Positions 8,541 through 18,096 are shown, numbered from the stretch's first letter. The stretch: 64,000 nt of DNA from Syntrophobacteraceae bacterium (GCA_031292215.1 JARLHO010000071.1:1-64000), one strand, 5' to 3'. Notes: generated by a model from the sequence alone, not told the origin. Program-made: numbers and translations.

Positions 8541-9989
8541 TCAACTGTGCGGCTCGCTCTCTACCCCTTGGCTTCGCACCGCACCGGCTATCCGACTGAT
8601 CAGCTCTTCCTGGTCCCATGTCCCGTAAGTGGTTGTCAGGCCAAGGCGGACCACAACAAGCTTAAGAGAAGGAATTACGGAGACGAACTGCCCATCGTAT
8701 CCTATGGCATGATAGGAACCGCGCGGAACGGCCCGGACTGTTTTCCCGCCGCTTCTAAACTCGCGCGGGATGCGAAGCCAAAAGCCCGCCCCATACCTTT
8801 TGCCTGAAGCCGGCGCCGGGGCTGTGCAATACTTAACCCAGCCTTCGGGAAGAATTCGATCTTTTCCCCACATTCCGTCCCTCATATAAAGAAGGCCGAA
8901 CCGGGCCCAGTCTCTTGCCGTTGCGTACATAAAGGCCGACCCCACCAGAGTCCCGGAGGCGTCGGGCTCCACCACCGCGCTCTTCATGTCGATGCGCTCA
9001 AATAGCTCGCGTCGCGGAAATTCGATGTACTCGCGTTCGTTTCCGAAGACATTGCGCATTACCTCCGAAACAATGTTGGGCGTGCCGCTGGAATACTGCC
9101 ACTTAACGCCCGGGCGAAACAGCAGGGGTTTGTTTGCGGCAAATGATGCCATGTCGCCGGTCCCAAACATCATTGCGCTCACATCGGAAAGAGGGGAAGA
9201 ATAGTTTTCCTGGAAAGCCAGACCGCTGCACATATGGAGGAGATCATTTAGCGTGATCTTCTTTCTGGGATCGTGCGCCTTACACCACTCGGGCAAAAGA
9301 GCATCGGATTGTAAGGACAGTTTTCCCTCACCCACGAGGATACCCGCCAAGGCGGCGAAAACCGACTTGGTCATCGACCAGCCCGGCAGAGGCGTATGGG
9401 AGCTAAATCCCGGCGCATAACGCTCGGCCACTATCCGGCCGTCGTATACTACCACCAGTTCCCTGGTTCCGCGGAGATGATCGGGGTCGGGTTCCCGGAA
9501 GGCCCAGTCCACTGCCTGCCTCAGTTTCTGACCGTCCAGAACATGCGGAAGGTGTTTGGTATCGACCATCTCACCACGGGGCCATGGCTCATTTTCCCGC
9601 CCGTGAGCATCCCTTGCCGCTACGGTGGCGCCCTCTGCGCTCCAATCGATACTCTTCCCACCCCCTATCATCAGGGTGCAGCCAAGCCCTTGGCGGAAGA
9701 TCGCCTTCCGCTCGGCCAATCCATGGATAGAGGCCGTGACCGTCCGCTTCCCATAGTCGATCCGGCCGTTTGCAAATCTAAGGGGATAGAGCGCCCCGAC
9801 AGGCAATAGATCCTCGCTCGACACCGCCGCGGGTGTCCTTCCCGATACGAAGACATCCGAGCACAGGTTCTTGGCTTCAAAACCCGTAACGACGAGCGCC
9901 GCCTTCCACAAATAAAAGCCAAATACCATGGCGAGGAAGACACCAGCGACTGCCGAAATCAAAAGAACTCGTTTGGCCGGCTTTTTCAT
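8541..9989 (-). CDS. Serine beta-lactamase-like hydrolase (class C / esterase type)
   Basis: A 482-residue protein with an N-terminal membrane anchor (residues about 7-28). The beta-lactamase fold is marked by the SxxK nucleophile motif in GWSMTKSVFAALAG and by the tyrosine motif WQYSSGTPN. The closest layout is the family of EstB-type esterases, DD-peptidases and 6-aminohexanoate-dimer hydrolase, for example LNDLLHMCSGLAFQE and ATARDWARFGLLYMRDG. It probably acts on the outer face of the inner membrane. The substrate (ester, amide or peptidoglycan) is not predictable, and antibiotic resistance should not be assumed. The gene is monocistronic and divergent from the acyl-CoA dehydrogenase. Confidence 0.85.
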   Translation of the reverse strand: MKKPAKRVLLISAVAGVFLAMVFGFYLWKAALVVTGFEAKNLCSDVFVSGRTPAAVSSEDLLPVGALYPLRFANGRIDYGKRTVTASIHGLAERKAIFRQGLGCTLMIGGGKSIDWSAEGATVAARDAHGRENEPWPRGEMVDTKHLPHVLDGQKLRQAVDWAFREPDPDHLRGTRELVVVYDGRIVAERYAPGFSSHTPLPGWSMTKSVFAALAGILVGEGKLSLQSDALLPEWCKAHDPRKKITLNDLLHMCSGLAFQENYSSPLSDVSAMMFGTGDMASFAANKPLLFRPGVKWQYSSGTPNIVSEVMRNVFGNEREYIEFPRRELFERIDMKSAVVEPDASGTLVGSAFMYATARDWARFGLLYMRDGMWGKDRILPEGWVKYCTAPAPASGKRYGAGFWLRIPREFRSGGKTVRAVPRGSYHAIGYDGQFVSVIPSLKLVVVRLGLTTTYGTWDQEELISRIAGAVRSQGVESEPHS

Positions 9990-10154
9990 TTCACAGCCTT
10001 ATCGGTCGGCTCTGAGGCGATAAGCGCCATAGAGTCCGATAAATGTAAGGATCTCCGTAGACAGACTCCATGGTCTCGTGTCCATTTAGTTTTCTCCTTT
10101 ACATCGGCTGGGCCAGCCTTACATTTAACGCTAACTCGACTCCGGAGGACGCCG

Positions 10155-11348
10155 GTGAGTTCAGGACATACGGACTTTTATCTCTGCGAGGACCTGCTAT
10201 CCGAGGATGAAAAGCAGATCCGCGACGATGTGCGCAACTGGGTCGACAGGCGCTACCTTCCCCGGGCGGCCGATTATTTCGAGACCGCAGAGTTCCCGGT
10301 CGAACTGATCCCCGAGATGGGGGCCATGGGACTATTCGGGATCAAACTAAACGAATACGGCGGTCGGGGAAAGAACAATGTCTCTTTCGGCCTGGTGTGC
10401 CAGGAGTTGGAACGCGGGGATTCAGCCCTTCGCTCTTTCGTATCGGTTATGAACTCCCTGGTAATCCACCCCATCTATTCGTTTGGGAGCAGGGAACAAA
10501 AGCAGCGGTGGCTCCCGGAACTCGTTCGCGGCGCAAAAATCGGCTGCTTTGGCCTGAGCGAACCCGAAGCCGGCTCCGATCCCCGCAGCATGCGCGCAAC
10601 GGCGGTAAAAACCGGTGGGCGCTATATTCTAAACGGCCGAAAGATGTGGATCACAAACGGCGCGATAGCCGATGTGGCAGTGGTGTGGGCAAAGACGGAA
10701 AACGGCCGGGTGCGCGGTTTCCTGGTCGAAAAGGGAACCCCCGGATTTTCCGCCCGTCCGGTCGAGCGCAAGTTTTCGATGCGCGCCTCGGTTACCTCCG
10801 TTCTCAATTTCGACAATGTGTCGGTTCCCGAGGAAAATCTTCTTCCCGGCACAACCGGCCTTAAATCCGCCCTGATGTGCCTAAACGAGGGCCGCTTTGG
10901 CATTGCCTGGGGGAGCGTGGGAGCGGCCATTGCCTGCTATGAAGCCGCCGTTAACTACGCGAAATCCAGGATCCAGTTCGGAGCGCCGATCGCCTCCTTC
11001 CAACTGGTGCAGCAAAAGCTTACCCTGATGCTAACCGAGATCACCAAGGCGCAACTCCTGTGCATCCGGCTGGGAAGGCTAAAGGACGAAGGACGAGCGA
11101 GCCCGCAGCAGATCGCGATGGCGAAGATGAATAACGCCTTCGAAGCCCTAAAGATTGCCCGCAGCGCCCGAGAGATCCTCGGGGCAAACGGAATCACCCT
11201 CGGACACCCCCCCATTCGCCACATGCTAAATCTGGAGACCCTCAACACCTACGAAGGCACAAGGGACATCCACATTTTGTCCCTTGGCCGCCACATAACC
11301 GGAATGAGCGCCTTTAGCTGCGAACCTGAAGAAAAGGGCGCCGGCTAG
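10155..11348 (+). CDS. Glutaryl-CoA dehydrogenase-like acyl-CoA dehydrogenase
   Basis: A flavoprotein of 397 residues that starts at GTG 10155 with GGAGG seven bases upstream. The acyl-CoA dehydrogenase signatures are present in order: GCFGLSEPEAGSDP, WITNGAIADVAVVWA, KFSMRAS, and the catalytic glutamate in NTYEGTRDIH (Glu367). KFSMRAS and TYEGT are typical of glutaryl-CoA dehydrogenase. A tyrosine just before the catalytic Glu is, from what I recall of the family, associated with the decarboxylating enzymes that give crotonyl-CoA and CO2; the non-decarboxylating anaerobic form replaces it. This fits degradation of aromatics, lysine or dicarboxylates by an anaerobe. No ETF genes are adjacent. 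Subtype is inferred from motifs only. Confidence 0.85.
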   Translation: MSSGHTDFYLCEDLLSEDEKQIRDDVRNWVDRRYLPRAADYFETAEFPVELIPEMGAMGLFGIKLNEYGGRGKNNVSFGLVCQELERGDSALRSFVSVMNSLVIHPIYSFGSREQKQRWLPELVRGAKIGCFGLSEPEAGSDPRSMRATAVKTGGRYILNGRKMWITNGAIADVAVVWAKTENGRVRGFLVEKGTPGFSARPVERKFSMRASVTSVLNFDNVSVPEENLLPGTTGLKSALMCLNEGRFGIAWGSVGAAIACYEAAVNYAKSRIQFGAPIASFQLVQQKLTLMLTEITKAQLLCIRLGRLKDEGRASPQQIAMAKMNNAFEALKIARSAREILGANGITLGHPPIRHMLNLETLNTYEGTRDIHILSLGRHITGMSAFSCEPEEKGAG

Positions 11349-11561
11349 ACTGAGCCGGTCAAGGGCGCAGGGGGCGGCGAGGCGCCCTGAGACCTCCGTG
11401 CAACGGGCTTCCTGTTTGCTTTTCCCGGCTCCGCCATTCTTGCCTGCGTGGGGGTCGGCCTCCATACGCGGAGTGGCTGCAAAGGCGAAAAATGCAGGAC
11501 CTGCGCGGTTGGAGCCTTTCTAAAAAGTTACCGCGATGGATCGAGTTTGCGCGGGGGGGTA

Positions 11562-12167
11562 TCACAGAATCTGTTCTATCCCGATGGCAATCAGTATGAG
11601 ACCCGCGACGATTGTCGCCTTTTGGGCTATATTCATCCGGATAAAGAATGCGGAAATGTAGTTTCCCGCCCACAGGGCGACAAAACTTATGACGGCGGAT
11701 AAAAATCCGACCAGCAAGGCATCAACGCCCAGAATCCCGGCGCTCAAGCCTCCCCCGATATTGTTAAGCGACAGCGCTATCCCGAGCAGAGTCGCTTCCT
11801 TAAAATCTATATGCTTCGATTGATCCTTGTCGGCAATTTCGGGAGAAAGCAGTATATCGCCGATATTTTGGGTGCGCTTGGAACGATTTTCGCGAAGTTT
11901 TTTAATATAGGGCTCCAGTATCATCCACGAACCGATGGCCGTAAGAAGCACCATGGCTATCAGGGAAGACACTCTCGTTCCCAGGGAACCCGATACCGCC
12001 TTGCCCGAAAAAGCAGCCAGGTAGGAAATTACAAATGTAATTACCGAAATCCAAAGATTTACCGGGGTGCTTATCGATATCCCACGTATGCTATAGGCGA
12101 TTCTCGCCCCAATGTTGTCAAAGTTATTGGTTAAAGCTATAAAGAATGCAAGTACAATGTGATCCAT
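11562..12167 (-). CDS. YtaF/MntP-type membrane protein (putative Mn exporter family)
   Basis: A 201-residue protein with six predicted transmembrane helices arranged as two three-helix halves. Each half carries the family acidic/Asn signature: ALTNNFDNIGARIAYSI in the first and GIALSLNNIGGGLSAGI in the second. This matches the MntP/YtaF group of small membrane proteins, of which MntP exports manganese; YtaF is known from Bacillus sporulation, though nothing here suggests sporulation. A cytoplasmic loop rich in charged residues joins the halves. ATG 12167 has AAGGA eight bases upstream and is preferred to the GTG just before it. The 213 bases between it and the gene at 10155 hold no clear feature. 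Confidence 0.8.
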   Translation of the reverse strand: MDHIVLAFFIALTNNFDNIGARIAYSIRGISISTPVNLWISVITFVISYLAAFSGKAVSGSLGTRVSSLIAMVLLTAIGSWMILEPYIKKLRENRSKRTQNIGDILLSPEIADKDQSKHIDFKEATLLGIALSLNNIGGGLSAGILGVDALLVGFLSAVISFVALWAGNYISAFFIRMNIAQKATIVAGLILIAIGIEQIL

Positions 12168-12593
12168 CACGCCAATCCTTATATCAGCCTTTTATAATTC
12201 CACGGAAACGACTTTGCTACCGGCCAAAAGCCGCGCGCCAAACTTTTCCGCGGCGCCGGCGATTCTACCCGCGAGCTATCGGCTCGATTGCCCGATTTTC
12301 AAACCCATTATAAGGGTGTAATTGCCGATTACATCGTTTTTTGTTCATTACCTTTCCACACATTCTCGCACGCGATTTAGAAAAACTATTTATTTTGCCT
12401 CAATACCAGCCCATCTTGCTGCGCCACAACTTCCGTTACTTGCTCCGCAGTTGTGAGGTAATGGAATGTTTAGTTGACAGAGAGCAAAAGCACGCCTACT
12501 TAATTAATCTGCGTTACGAAATTGCGACTTATATGACGGTTTTGTGACAATTGAGCGTCAGTTCTATTTTGTGCCGCTATGAGGAGGTGTTGT
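12168..12593. other. Intergenic region with a promoter for the repeat-protein gene
   Basis: This stretch of 426 bases is less GC-rich than the surroundings. It holds a good sigma70-like promoter (listed separately) and a GAGGAGGT ribosome-binding site at its right end. A 68-codon TTG-started frame at 12341-12547 has no ribosome-binding site and no recognisable protein features, so it is not called. Confidence 0.6.
12474..12502 (+). promoter_or_regulatory. Predicted sigma70-type promoter
   Basis: TTGACA at 12474-12479 is a perfect -35 hexamer, followed after 17 bases by TACTTA at 12497-12502 within an AT-rich patch. It points to the repeat-protein gene about 90 bases downstream, leaving a short 5' leader. 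Confidence 0.5.
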
Positions 12594-13460
12594 ATGTCTA
12601 TAATAGACATCGAGGATGACCCTTGCGCCGCAGGGGATAAGCCTGCTGCAAAAGGGGTAAAAAAAAGGAAGAAAACGGCAGAGGATACCCGAACAGACTC
12701 TGGGAAGGAGAATACCATGGCATTTGAAGAGGGAAAAAGCATCTGCGAGCCGGAGACCACCCCGGAGACCACCGACCGTGAAAGCATGCAGGGCGCCTCT
12801 GGAGCCCTTAGGTCCGCCGAAGGGTTTTCCACGCAATTCATTGGCTCGGCTCGAAACGCTATTGGCGACACTCTGAAGGCAACGGGCGCGGTTGCCATGG
12901 ATGCCGTGAACGTGGTGCAAAACATGGTCAAAGGAACGGTTGGCGCAGCCGAGGATGTGAGCCTGAGCCTTGTTGGAAGCACCGTTAACGTGGCCAAAGG
13001 CCTTGTCGGCGGGGTCTCCGAGGTTGGCGGGGAGAGCTTTACCATTGCTTGCGACGCTGTTTGCGGCGCCGCAAGAGGTGTCTCGCAAGTCGGAGGCGAG
13101 GTGCTCACGATCGCTCAAAGGGCCGCTCTTGGGACCGTCAGGGGGGTTTCGGAAGTCGGCGGCGAACTGCTCACCACCTCCCGAAGAGCCATGTCGGCAA
13201 CGGTGCTCGGAGTCTCAGACCTTGGAGCGGAGGTTGCCTCGGTGGCCCAAAGGGCGATTCACGGCGGGATCAACGCGACCAGAGACATCGCCGCCAACGC
13301 CACGGCAACCTCAAAGGACGCCATTGGAGGGGCCGTAGACACTGCGGGTTCCCTTGCAATGGGAGTTGTCGGAGCCGCGAAAAATGTTTTCGTAGGTACT
13401 GTTGGAGGCGTAAAGGATGTCCTTAACGCAGCGCTGCCGAGACCGGCTGAACATCCTTAG
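12594..13460 (+). CDS. Protein with tandem 22-residue amphipathic repeats
   Basis: A 288-residue protein not recognised as a named family. It starts at ATG 12594, with GAGGAGGT five bases upstream; an ATG at 12579 would place that site inside the gene. Residues 1-75 are charged and disordered-looking (Lys/Glu/Thr-rich). From about residue 85 the chain is built of Gly/Ala/Val/Ser repeats, the clearest being 22-residue units starting GVSEVGGE, GVSQVGGE, GVSEVGGE and GVSDLGAE. The pattern suggests amphipathic helices like those of LEA-like, phasin or apolipoprotein-like membrane- or surface-coating proteins. There is no signal peptide or single hydrophobic membrane segment. An intrinsic terminator follows, yet it lies next to the P-type ATPase cluster with the same orientation. 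Confidence 0.65.
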   Translation: MSIIDIEDDPCAAGDKPAAKGVKKRKKTAEDTRTDSGKENTMAFEEGKSICEPETTPETTDRESMQGASGALRSAEGFSTQFIGSARNAIGDTLKATGAVAMDAVNVVQNMVKGTVGAAEDVSLSLVGSTVNVAKGLVGGVSEVGGESFTIACDAVCGAARGVSQVGGEVLTIAQRAALGTVRGVSEVGGELLTTSRRAMSATVLGVSDLGAEVASVAQRAIHGGINATRDIAANATATSKDAIGGAVDTAGSLAMGVVGAAKNVFVGTVGGVKDVLNAALPRPAEHP

Positions 13461-13550
13461 ATTGCGCGAATCATTATATGGAACCGAACATACCGATAAA
13501 CAGATAGGCGTTTCTACTGCCTTATGTCGGGCAGGGCAGGGCGAACAGAC

Positions 13551-13591
13551 GAACCGGTGATTGCAACCTCACACTCACCGGTTCATTTTTT
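13551..13591 (+). terminator. Intrinsic terminator after the repeat-protein gene
   Basis: The arms gaaccggtga (13551-13560) and tcaccggttc (13575-13584) are perfect complements around a 14-base loop, followed by a T-rich tract. It separates the repeat-protein gene from the ATPase gene, so the ATPase may need its own promoter or read-through. Confidence 0.75.
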
Positions 13592-13608
13592 CAAAGCGGG
13601 AGAAAGCG

Positions 13609-16600
13609 ATGGTACGGCCAGTCCACACCGCTCTCAAGGGAAGAGCCAGGTTTAAGATCGATGGGCTGTGCGGCTCAAAAGCGCTGCGGGACCATATTGA
13701 AGCCGGGCTCTGGAGGCACAAGGCAATTAGTGGAGTCTCTTCGAGCACAACGACCGGCAACGTTTTAGTGACCTTTAATTCGGGCAACGACTTCCGGTCC
13801 ATTGCCGAAGTCATCGAATCATTGGTTCGGGATTACCATGATCTGGAAATTGCCTCCAAGGCCATCCGGGAGGATAAGGGCGCCCGCGCCCCGGACATGC
13901 CGTCCACGGCGGTTGCGGTCAAATCCCCCGGGGCGCTGGGCAAGGCGCGAAGCGCATTATTTGGCCAGGCGCAACACCAGGAACAAGTTCTGGAACCGTG
14001 GCACACGCTCCATGCCGGCGCAGCTCTTGAGGCTTTTAAGAGTCCGGCGGCGTGCGGGCTGTGCAATACCGAAGCACTCGAGCGCCTTGATCTCTATGGA
14101 CCGAACGCTCTGCCCCAAACCTCCGCCAGGTCTGGGTGGGGCATCTTCGCCGATCAGTTTAAATCCCTTCCCGTTGTCCTGCTCGGAGTTGCCGCGGGGA
14201 TCTCGGTTTTAACGGGCGGGCTGGTCGATGCGGTAGTCATTTTAGGGGTCGTGGCGATAAACGGCGCAATTGGTTTTAAGACGGAGAGCGAGGCCGAAAA
14301 GACCATCAACTCCCTTAAAGACCTCGTAAAGCCTACCGCCGATGTTCTGAGGGACGGTTTGGTTAAGACCGTTTCCGCGGACCTGGTCGTACCCGGAGAC
14401 ATCCTCGTGCTGCGCCCCGGCGCCTACGTCGCAGCCGATGCCAGGCTGCTCGACGCAAATCACTTAAGTGTCGACGAATCCGCTCTTACCGGCGAGAGCA
14501 TGCCGGTTGCAAAGACCATCGACCCTCTTTCGCGCCCGGACATCCCGTTAGCCGATAGACTCAACATGGTCTACATGGGGACCCTGGTAACGGGTGGGCA
14601 GGGATTTGCCGTGGCGATTGCCACGGGCGGTTATACCGAGGTGGGGAAGCTCCAGGCCCTGGTAGGGGAGGCCTCCTCGCCCGATACGCCCATGGAAAAG
14701 CAGCTAAATAGACTCGGAGACCAGCTCGTGCTCATCTCGGGCGTTGCCTGCGGCCTGGTTTTCGGAATCGGCCTTCTTCGCGGATACGGCTTTTTAACGA
14801 TGCTAAAGACATCGATAGCGCTCGCCGTGGCCGCGGTACCCGAAGGGCTGCCCGCAGTCGCAACGACCACGCTTGCCCTGGGTCTTAGAAACATGAAAAA
14901 ACACAACGTGCTGATTCGCCACCTCAACGCCGTTGAAACCCTGGGGTGCATCCAGACGATATGCTTCGACAAAACGGGCACGATCACTCAAAACAGGATG
15001 TCTGTCGTACGCCTCTTCTCGGGAATGCAGGCGGTGAACGTCTCCAACGGCAGGTTCTTCTCGGGTGAATCCACAGTCGATCCACTCGACTCCAAAGAGA
15101 TAACGAACCTCATCGAAAAATCCGTTCTGTGCAATGAAACGGAAATCGTGGGGGAACCGGGCCAGTACGTTTTGCACGGCTCACCTACGGAGATATCCCT
15201 TGTAAATCTCGCTTTCCAGGCAGGGATCGATGCGCACCGCCTAAAAGAGGAGCACCCGCTTCTCAAGATGAACTATCGCTCGGAGAGCCGCCTTTTCATG
15301 GGATCTCTTCATACATTCGAAGAGGAGGGGCGCAGCCGTTTCCTAATAGCCATGAAGGGGAGCCCGGTCGAGGTCCTGGCGATGTGCGACTCCCATATCC
15401 TGGGCGGCGAAGAACTTATTCTCACCGAAGACGACCGCTCCCTTATCGAGCGCGAAAACGAGCTGATGTCCGCCGATGCTCTAAGAGTCCTGGGGGTTGC
15501 CTACACCATTTCGGACACCGAAGATCGATTCGGAAAAACGAACGGTTTCGTATGGCTGGGTCTTATCGGCATGGCCGATCCCGTGCGCCCGGGGGTCTCG
15601 GGGCTCATGCGCGAGTTTCACCACGCAGGGATCGACACCGTTATGATCACCGGTGACCAGAGTCTTACGGCATACGCCATTGGCAAGGAACTCGATCTCG
15701 CTTGCGGAAAACAAATCGAGATCCTCGATTCCTCAGAGATCACCCAGATGGATTCCGAGGCGCTCACCGCGATTTCGGACAAGGTCCACGTTTTTGCAAG
15801 GGTTAGTCCCTCCTTCAAGCTCGATATCGTTCGCGCCCTTCAGAGCAAAGGCAGGGTCATCGCGATGACCGGAGACGGAATAAACGATGGGCCGGCTCTA
15901 AAAGCCGCAGATATCGGTATCGCCATGGGGTTGGGGGGAACCGATATTGCCCGTGAGGTAGCCGATGTCGTCCTGGAAGGAGATAACCTCGAGACGGTGA
16001 TCATAGCCGTAAGAGACGGCCGCACCATCTACAACAATATCCGCAAAGCCCTGCGATTCCTTCTCGCCACAAACTTCAGCGAAATCATGGTGATGTTTGT
16101 AACGGTTGCTGCCGGGCTGCCTGCGCCCCTTGGCGCCATGCAGCTTCTGTGGATCAATCTCATCTCGGATATCTTCCCCGGCCTCGCCCTGGCCATGGAA
16201 GCGCCCGAACCCGATGTCCTCGACCGGCCGCCCCGCCCCCCGGAGGAACCCATTGTAAAGTCCTCCGATTTCAAAAGGCTGACATTTGAAGCCGGCACTC
16301 TCACCGCGGGCGCCATGGGGGCCTACGCCTACGGGATCGCCCGCTACGGGCTGGGGGCCCGGGCCGGAACGCTTACCTTCCAGAGCCTCACAATGGGGCA
16401 GCTCCTCCATTCCATAAGCTGTAGATCCGAAAAGCACACCATCTTCAGTGGGGAAAAGCTCCCGCCCAACCGGTACCTCACGATGGCCCTGGGCGGCTCG
16501 TTTGCTCTGCAGATGCTCACCATTTTCGTGCCCGGACTACGAAGCCTCTTGGGCCTTGCCCCGATCGGTCTGCTGGACGGCGCGGTCATAGCGGGAACCG

Positions 16601-16710
16601 CCGCGCTGCCGCTTCTGATAAACGAGGCGACCAAGAGTTTGACCGGGGACCAACCGTCGGTGAAGTGCGATGTGCCTCAGGTGACAGACGTAGCAGTAGA
16701 ACTCAGATAA
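13609..16710 (+). CDS. P2-type (Ca2+-ATPase-like) cation pump with HMA-like N-terminal domain
   Basis: A 1033-residue P-type ATPase. Residues 1-80 look like a ferredoxin-fold HMA-type domain but lack the CxxC metal site. Then come a cation-ATPase N-terminal segment, TGES (about residue 294, actuator), VPEGLPAV (membrane helix 4 signature of P2 pumps), the phosphorylation motif CFDKTGTITQ (Asp454) and GDGINDGPALK (about 755, hinge). The PEGLP form places it with Ca2+/Mn2+- or monovalent-type pumps rather than heavy-metal P1B pumps. ATG 13609 follows a GGGAGAAA site; a TTG at 13561 sits within the terminator. The MetK-like gene follows after 13 bases and is probably co-transcribed. Ion specificity is unknown. 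Confidence 0.9.
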   Translation: MVRPVHTALKGRARFKIDGLCGSKALRDHIEAGLWRHKAISGVSSSTTTGNVLVTFNSGNDFRSIAEVIESLVRDYHDLEIASKAIREDKGARAPDMPSTAVAVKSPGALGKARSALFGQAQHQEQVLEPWHTLHAGAALEAFKSPAACGLCNTEALERLDLYGPNALPQTSARSGWGIFADQFKSLPVVLLGVAAGISVLTGGLVDAVVILGVVAINGAIGFKTESEAEKTINSLKDLVKPTADVLRDGLVKTVSADLVVPGDILVLRPGAYVAADARLLDANHLSVDESALTGESMPVAKTIDPLSRPDIPLADRLNMVYMGTLVTGGQGFAVAIATGGYTEVGKLQALVGEASSPDTPMEKQLNRLGDQLVLISGVACGLVFGIGLLRGYGFLTMLKTSIALAVAAVPEGLPAVATTTLALGLRNMKKHNVLIRHLNAVETLGCIQTICFDKTGTITQNRMSVVRLFSGMQAVNVSNGRFFSGESTVDPLDSKEITNLIEKSVLCNETEIVGEPGQYVLHGSPTEISLVNLAFQAGIDAHRLKEEHPLLKMNYRSESRLFMGSLHTFEEEGRSRFLIAMKGSPVEVLAMCDSHILGGEELILTEDDRSLIERENELMSADALRVLGVAYTISDTEDRFGKTNGFVWLGLIGMADPVRPGVSGLMREFHHAGIDTVMITGDQSLTAYAIGKELDLACGKQIEILDSSEITQMDSEALTAISDKVHVFARVSPSFKLDIVRALQSKGRVIAMTGDGINDGPALKAADIGIAMGLGGTDIAREVADVVLEGDNLETVIIAVRDGRTIYNNIRKALRFLLATNFSEIMVMFVTVAAGLPAPLGAMQLLWINLISDIFPGLALAMEAPEPDVLDRPPRPPEEPIVKSSDFKRLTFEAGTLTAGAMGAYAYGIARYGLGARAGTLTFQSLTMGQLLHSISCRSEKHTIFSGEKLPPNRYLTMALGGSFALQMLTIFVPGLRSLLGLAPIGLLDGAVIAGTAALPLLINEATKSLTGDQPSVKCDVPQVTDVAVELR

Positions 16711-16723
16711 AGGATAACTCCCG

Positions 16724-17917
16724 ATGAAAACGAATTTCATCTTCGCCTCCGAATCGGCAACGGGCGGACATCCCGACAAACTCTGCGACCAGATAAGCGA
16801 TGCGATCGTCGACCGCTTTCTCGACCAGGATCCCCTGGCGAAGGTGCGGGCGGAATGCGCTGTTTCCACAGCGGTTCTGTTTCTGGCCGCACGGTTTGCA
16901 TCCAGTGCGAAGGTGGATGTGGCCCGCGTTGCCCGCAAGGTCATCAGGAAGGCGGGCTATGAGCATGAAGATTTCAACAGTACCACGTGCAGCATCCTTA
17001 CCAGCTTAAAGGAGCTGCCCCGAAGCGATGCGCCGGCCGCCGACGAAAGGGATCTATCAGACGAAGAGATCGACCGAATACATGTAAAGCAGCAGGGAAC
17101 GTTTTTCGGCTACGCGTGCGGCCAGACGCCTTCACTCATGCCCCTGCCCATAACGCTTGCCCATAAGCTCGCCATGCAAATCGATTCCGTAAGGGTGCAA
17201 AAGCTTATTCCCTATCTGGCCCCCGACGCTAAGACCCAGGTGGGAATCGAGTATCGGGATCGAAAGCCTGCCGGGATCTACAGCCTGGGGATCGCGGTGA
17301 CCCAGCTTGCCGGACCCCTCCAGTCTCAGCGCCAAATTGCCGAAGATATTCGGCAGGCGGTGATCGAGCCCGTTTTTAAAGATGAGCCCGTACGACCCGA
17401 TAAGGAAACGAAGATCTTTATAAATCCCGAGGGAGTCACCATGCTGGGGGGGCCTTCGGTACACTCGGGCCTTACGGGAAGGAAAAACGCCGTCGACACC
17501 TACGGCGAGTACTCGCGCTACAGCGGCTCGGCATTGAGCGGAAAAGATCCGATGAGGATCGATCGGGTCGGGGTCTATGCGGCCCGATATGCGGCCAAAA
17601 ACGTTGTGGCCGCCCATCTCGCCGATGAATGCGAAGTCCAACTGACCTACTCCATCGGATCTTCTCATCCGGTGAGCGTCCAGGTAGACACCTTCGATAC
17701 CGGTAAGATCTCCGAAACGGAAATAGCGGACTTAATCAAGAAGCACTTCGATTTCCGGCTGGCGGCCATCGTCAGGGAGTTCGACTTAAGGAGGCTGCCC
17801 GGCAGGATGAAAGGAGACTTCTACAGAAAACTCGCCGTTTATGGACACGTCGGCCGAACGGACCTCGATCTCCCCTGGGAAAAGACAGACAAGGCGGCGA
17901 TTCTCGAAGCCAGGTGA
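16724..17917 (+). CDS. Divergent S-adenosylmethionine synthetase (MetK) homologue
   Basis: A protein of 397 residues that is full length for the MetK family, which makes S-adenosylmethionine from methionine and ATP. Nucleotide and triphosphate residues are kept: GHPDK, CDQISDA, DAKTQV, GLTGRK and SGKDP. Residues around methionine and adenine in the E. coli enzyme are altered by my hand alignment: Glu55 to Arg, Gln98 to Leu, Asp118 to Gln (the loop GAGDQG reads HVKQQG), Phe230 to Thr and Asp238 to His. It therefore may not be the housekeeping enzyme, and may use another substrate or act in regulation. It follows the P-type ATPase gene by 13 bases, which suggests a linked function. Without structure or assay the reaction is open. 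Confidence 0.85.
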   Translation: MKTNFIFASESATGGHPDKLCDQISDAIVDRFLDQDPLAKVRAECAVSTAVLFLAARFASSAKVDVARVARKVIRKAGYEHEDFNSTTCSILTSLKELPRSDAPAADERDLSDEEIDRIHVKQQGTFFGYACGQTPSLMPLPITLAHKLAMQIDSVRVQKLIPYLAPDAKTQVGIEYRDRKPAGIYSLGIAVTQLAGPLQSQRQIAEDIRQAVIEPVFKDEPVRPDKETKIFINPEGVTMLGGPSVHSGLTGRKNAVDTYGEYSRYSGSALSGKDPMRIDRVGVYAARYAAKNVVAAHLADECEVQLTYSIGSSHPVSVQVDTFDTGKISETEIADLIKKHFDFRLAAIVREFDLRRLPGRMKGDFYRKLAVYGHVGRTDLDLPWEKTDKAAILEAR

Positions 17918-18096
17918 GGGGAGCTTAAGCGTAATTTTTTTAGCTCGCCCTGCTCCATAAAAGAGACTGTATCATAACTGGCCGCCCCGGTAGAGGCAAA
18001 GGACAGAAAGCGCGGGGAGCCGTGCCCCCGCACCCCCACGGGTCCCGCGACAGGGACGCATCCCAACAGCTCAGTTCATACTATAGGAGGCCCATC

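Noticed and set aside
11349-11561. Possible small gene or attenuator after the glutaryl-CoA dehydrogenase-like gene
   Set aside because: No convincing frame, hairpin with T-tract or repeat was found.
12341-12547. 68-codon frame with a TTG start before the repeat-protein gene
   Set aside because: No ribosome-binding site, no recognisable motif, and it crosses the predicted promoter of the next gene.
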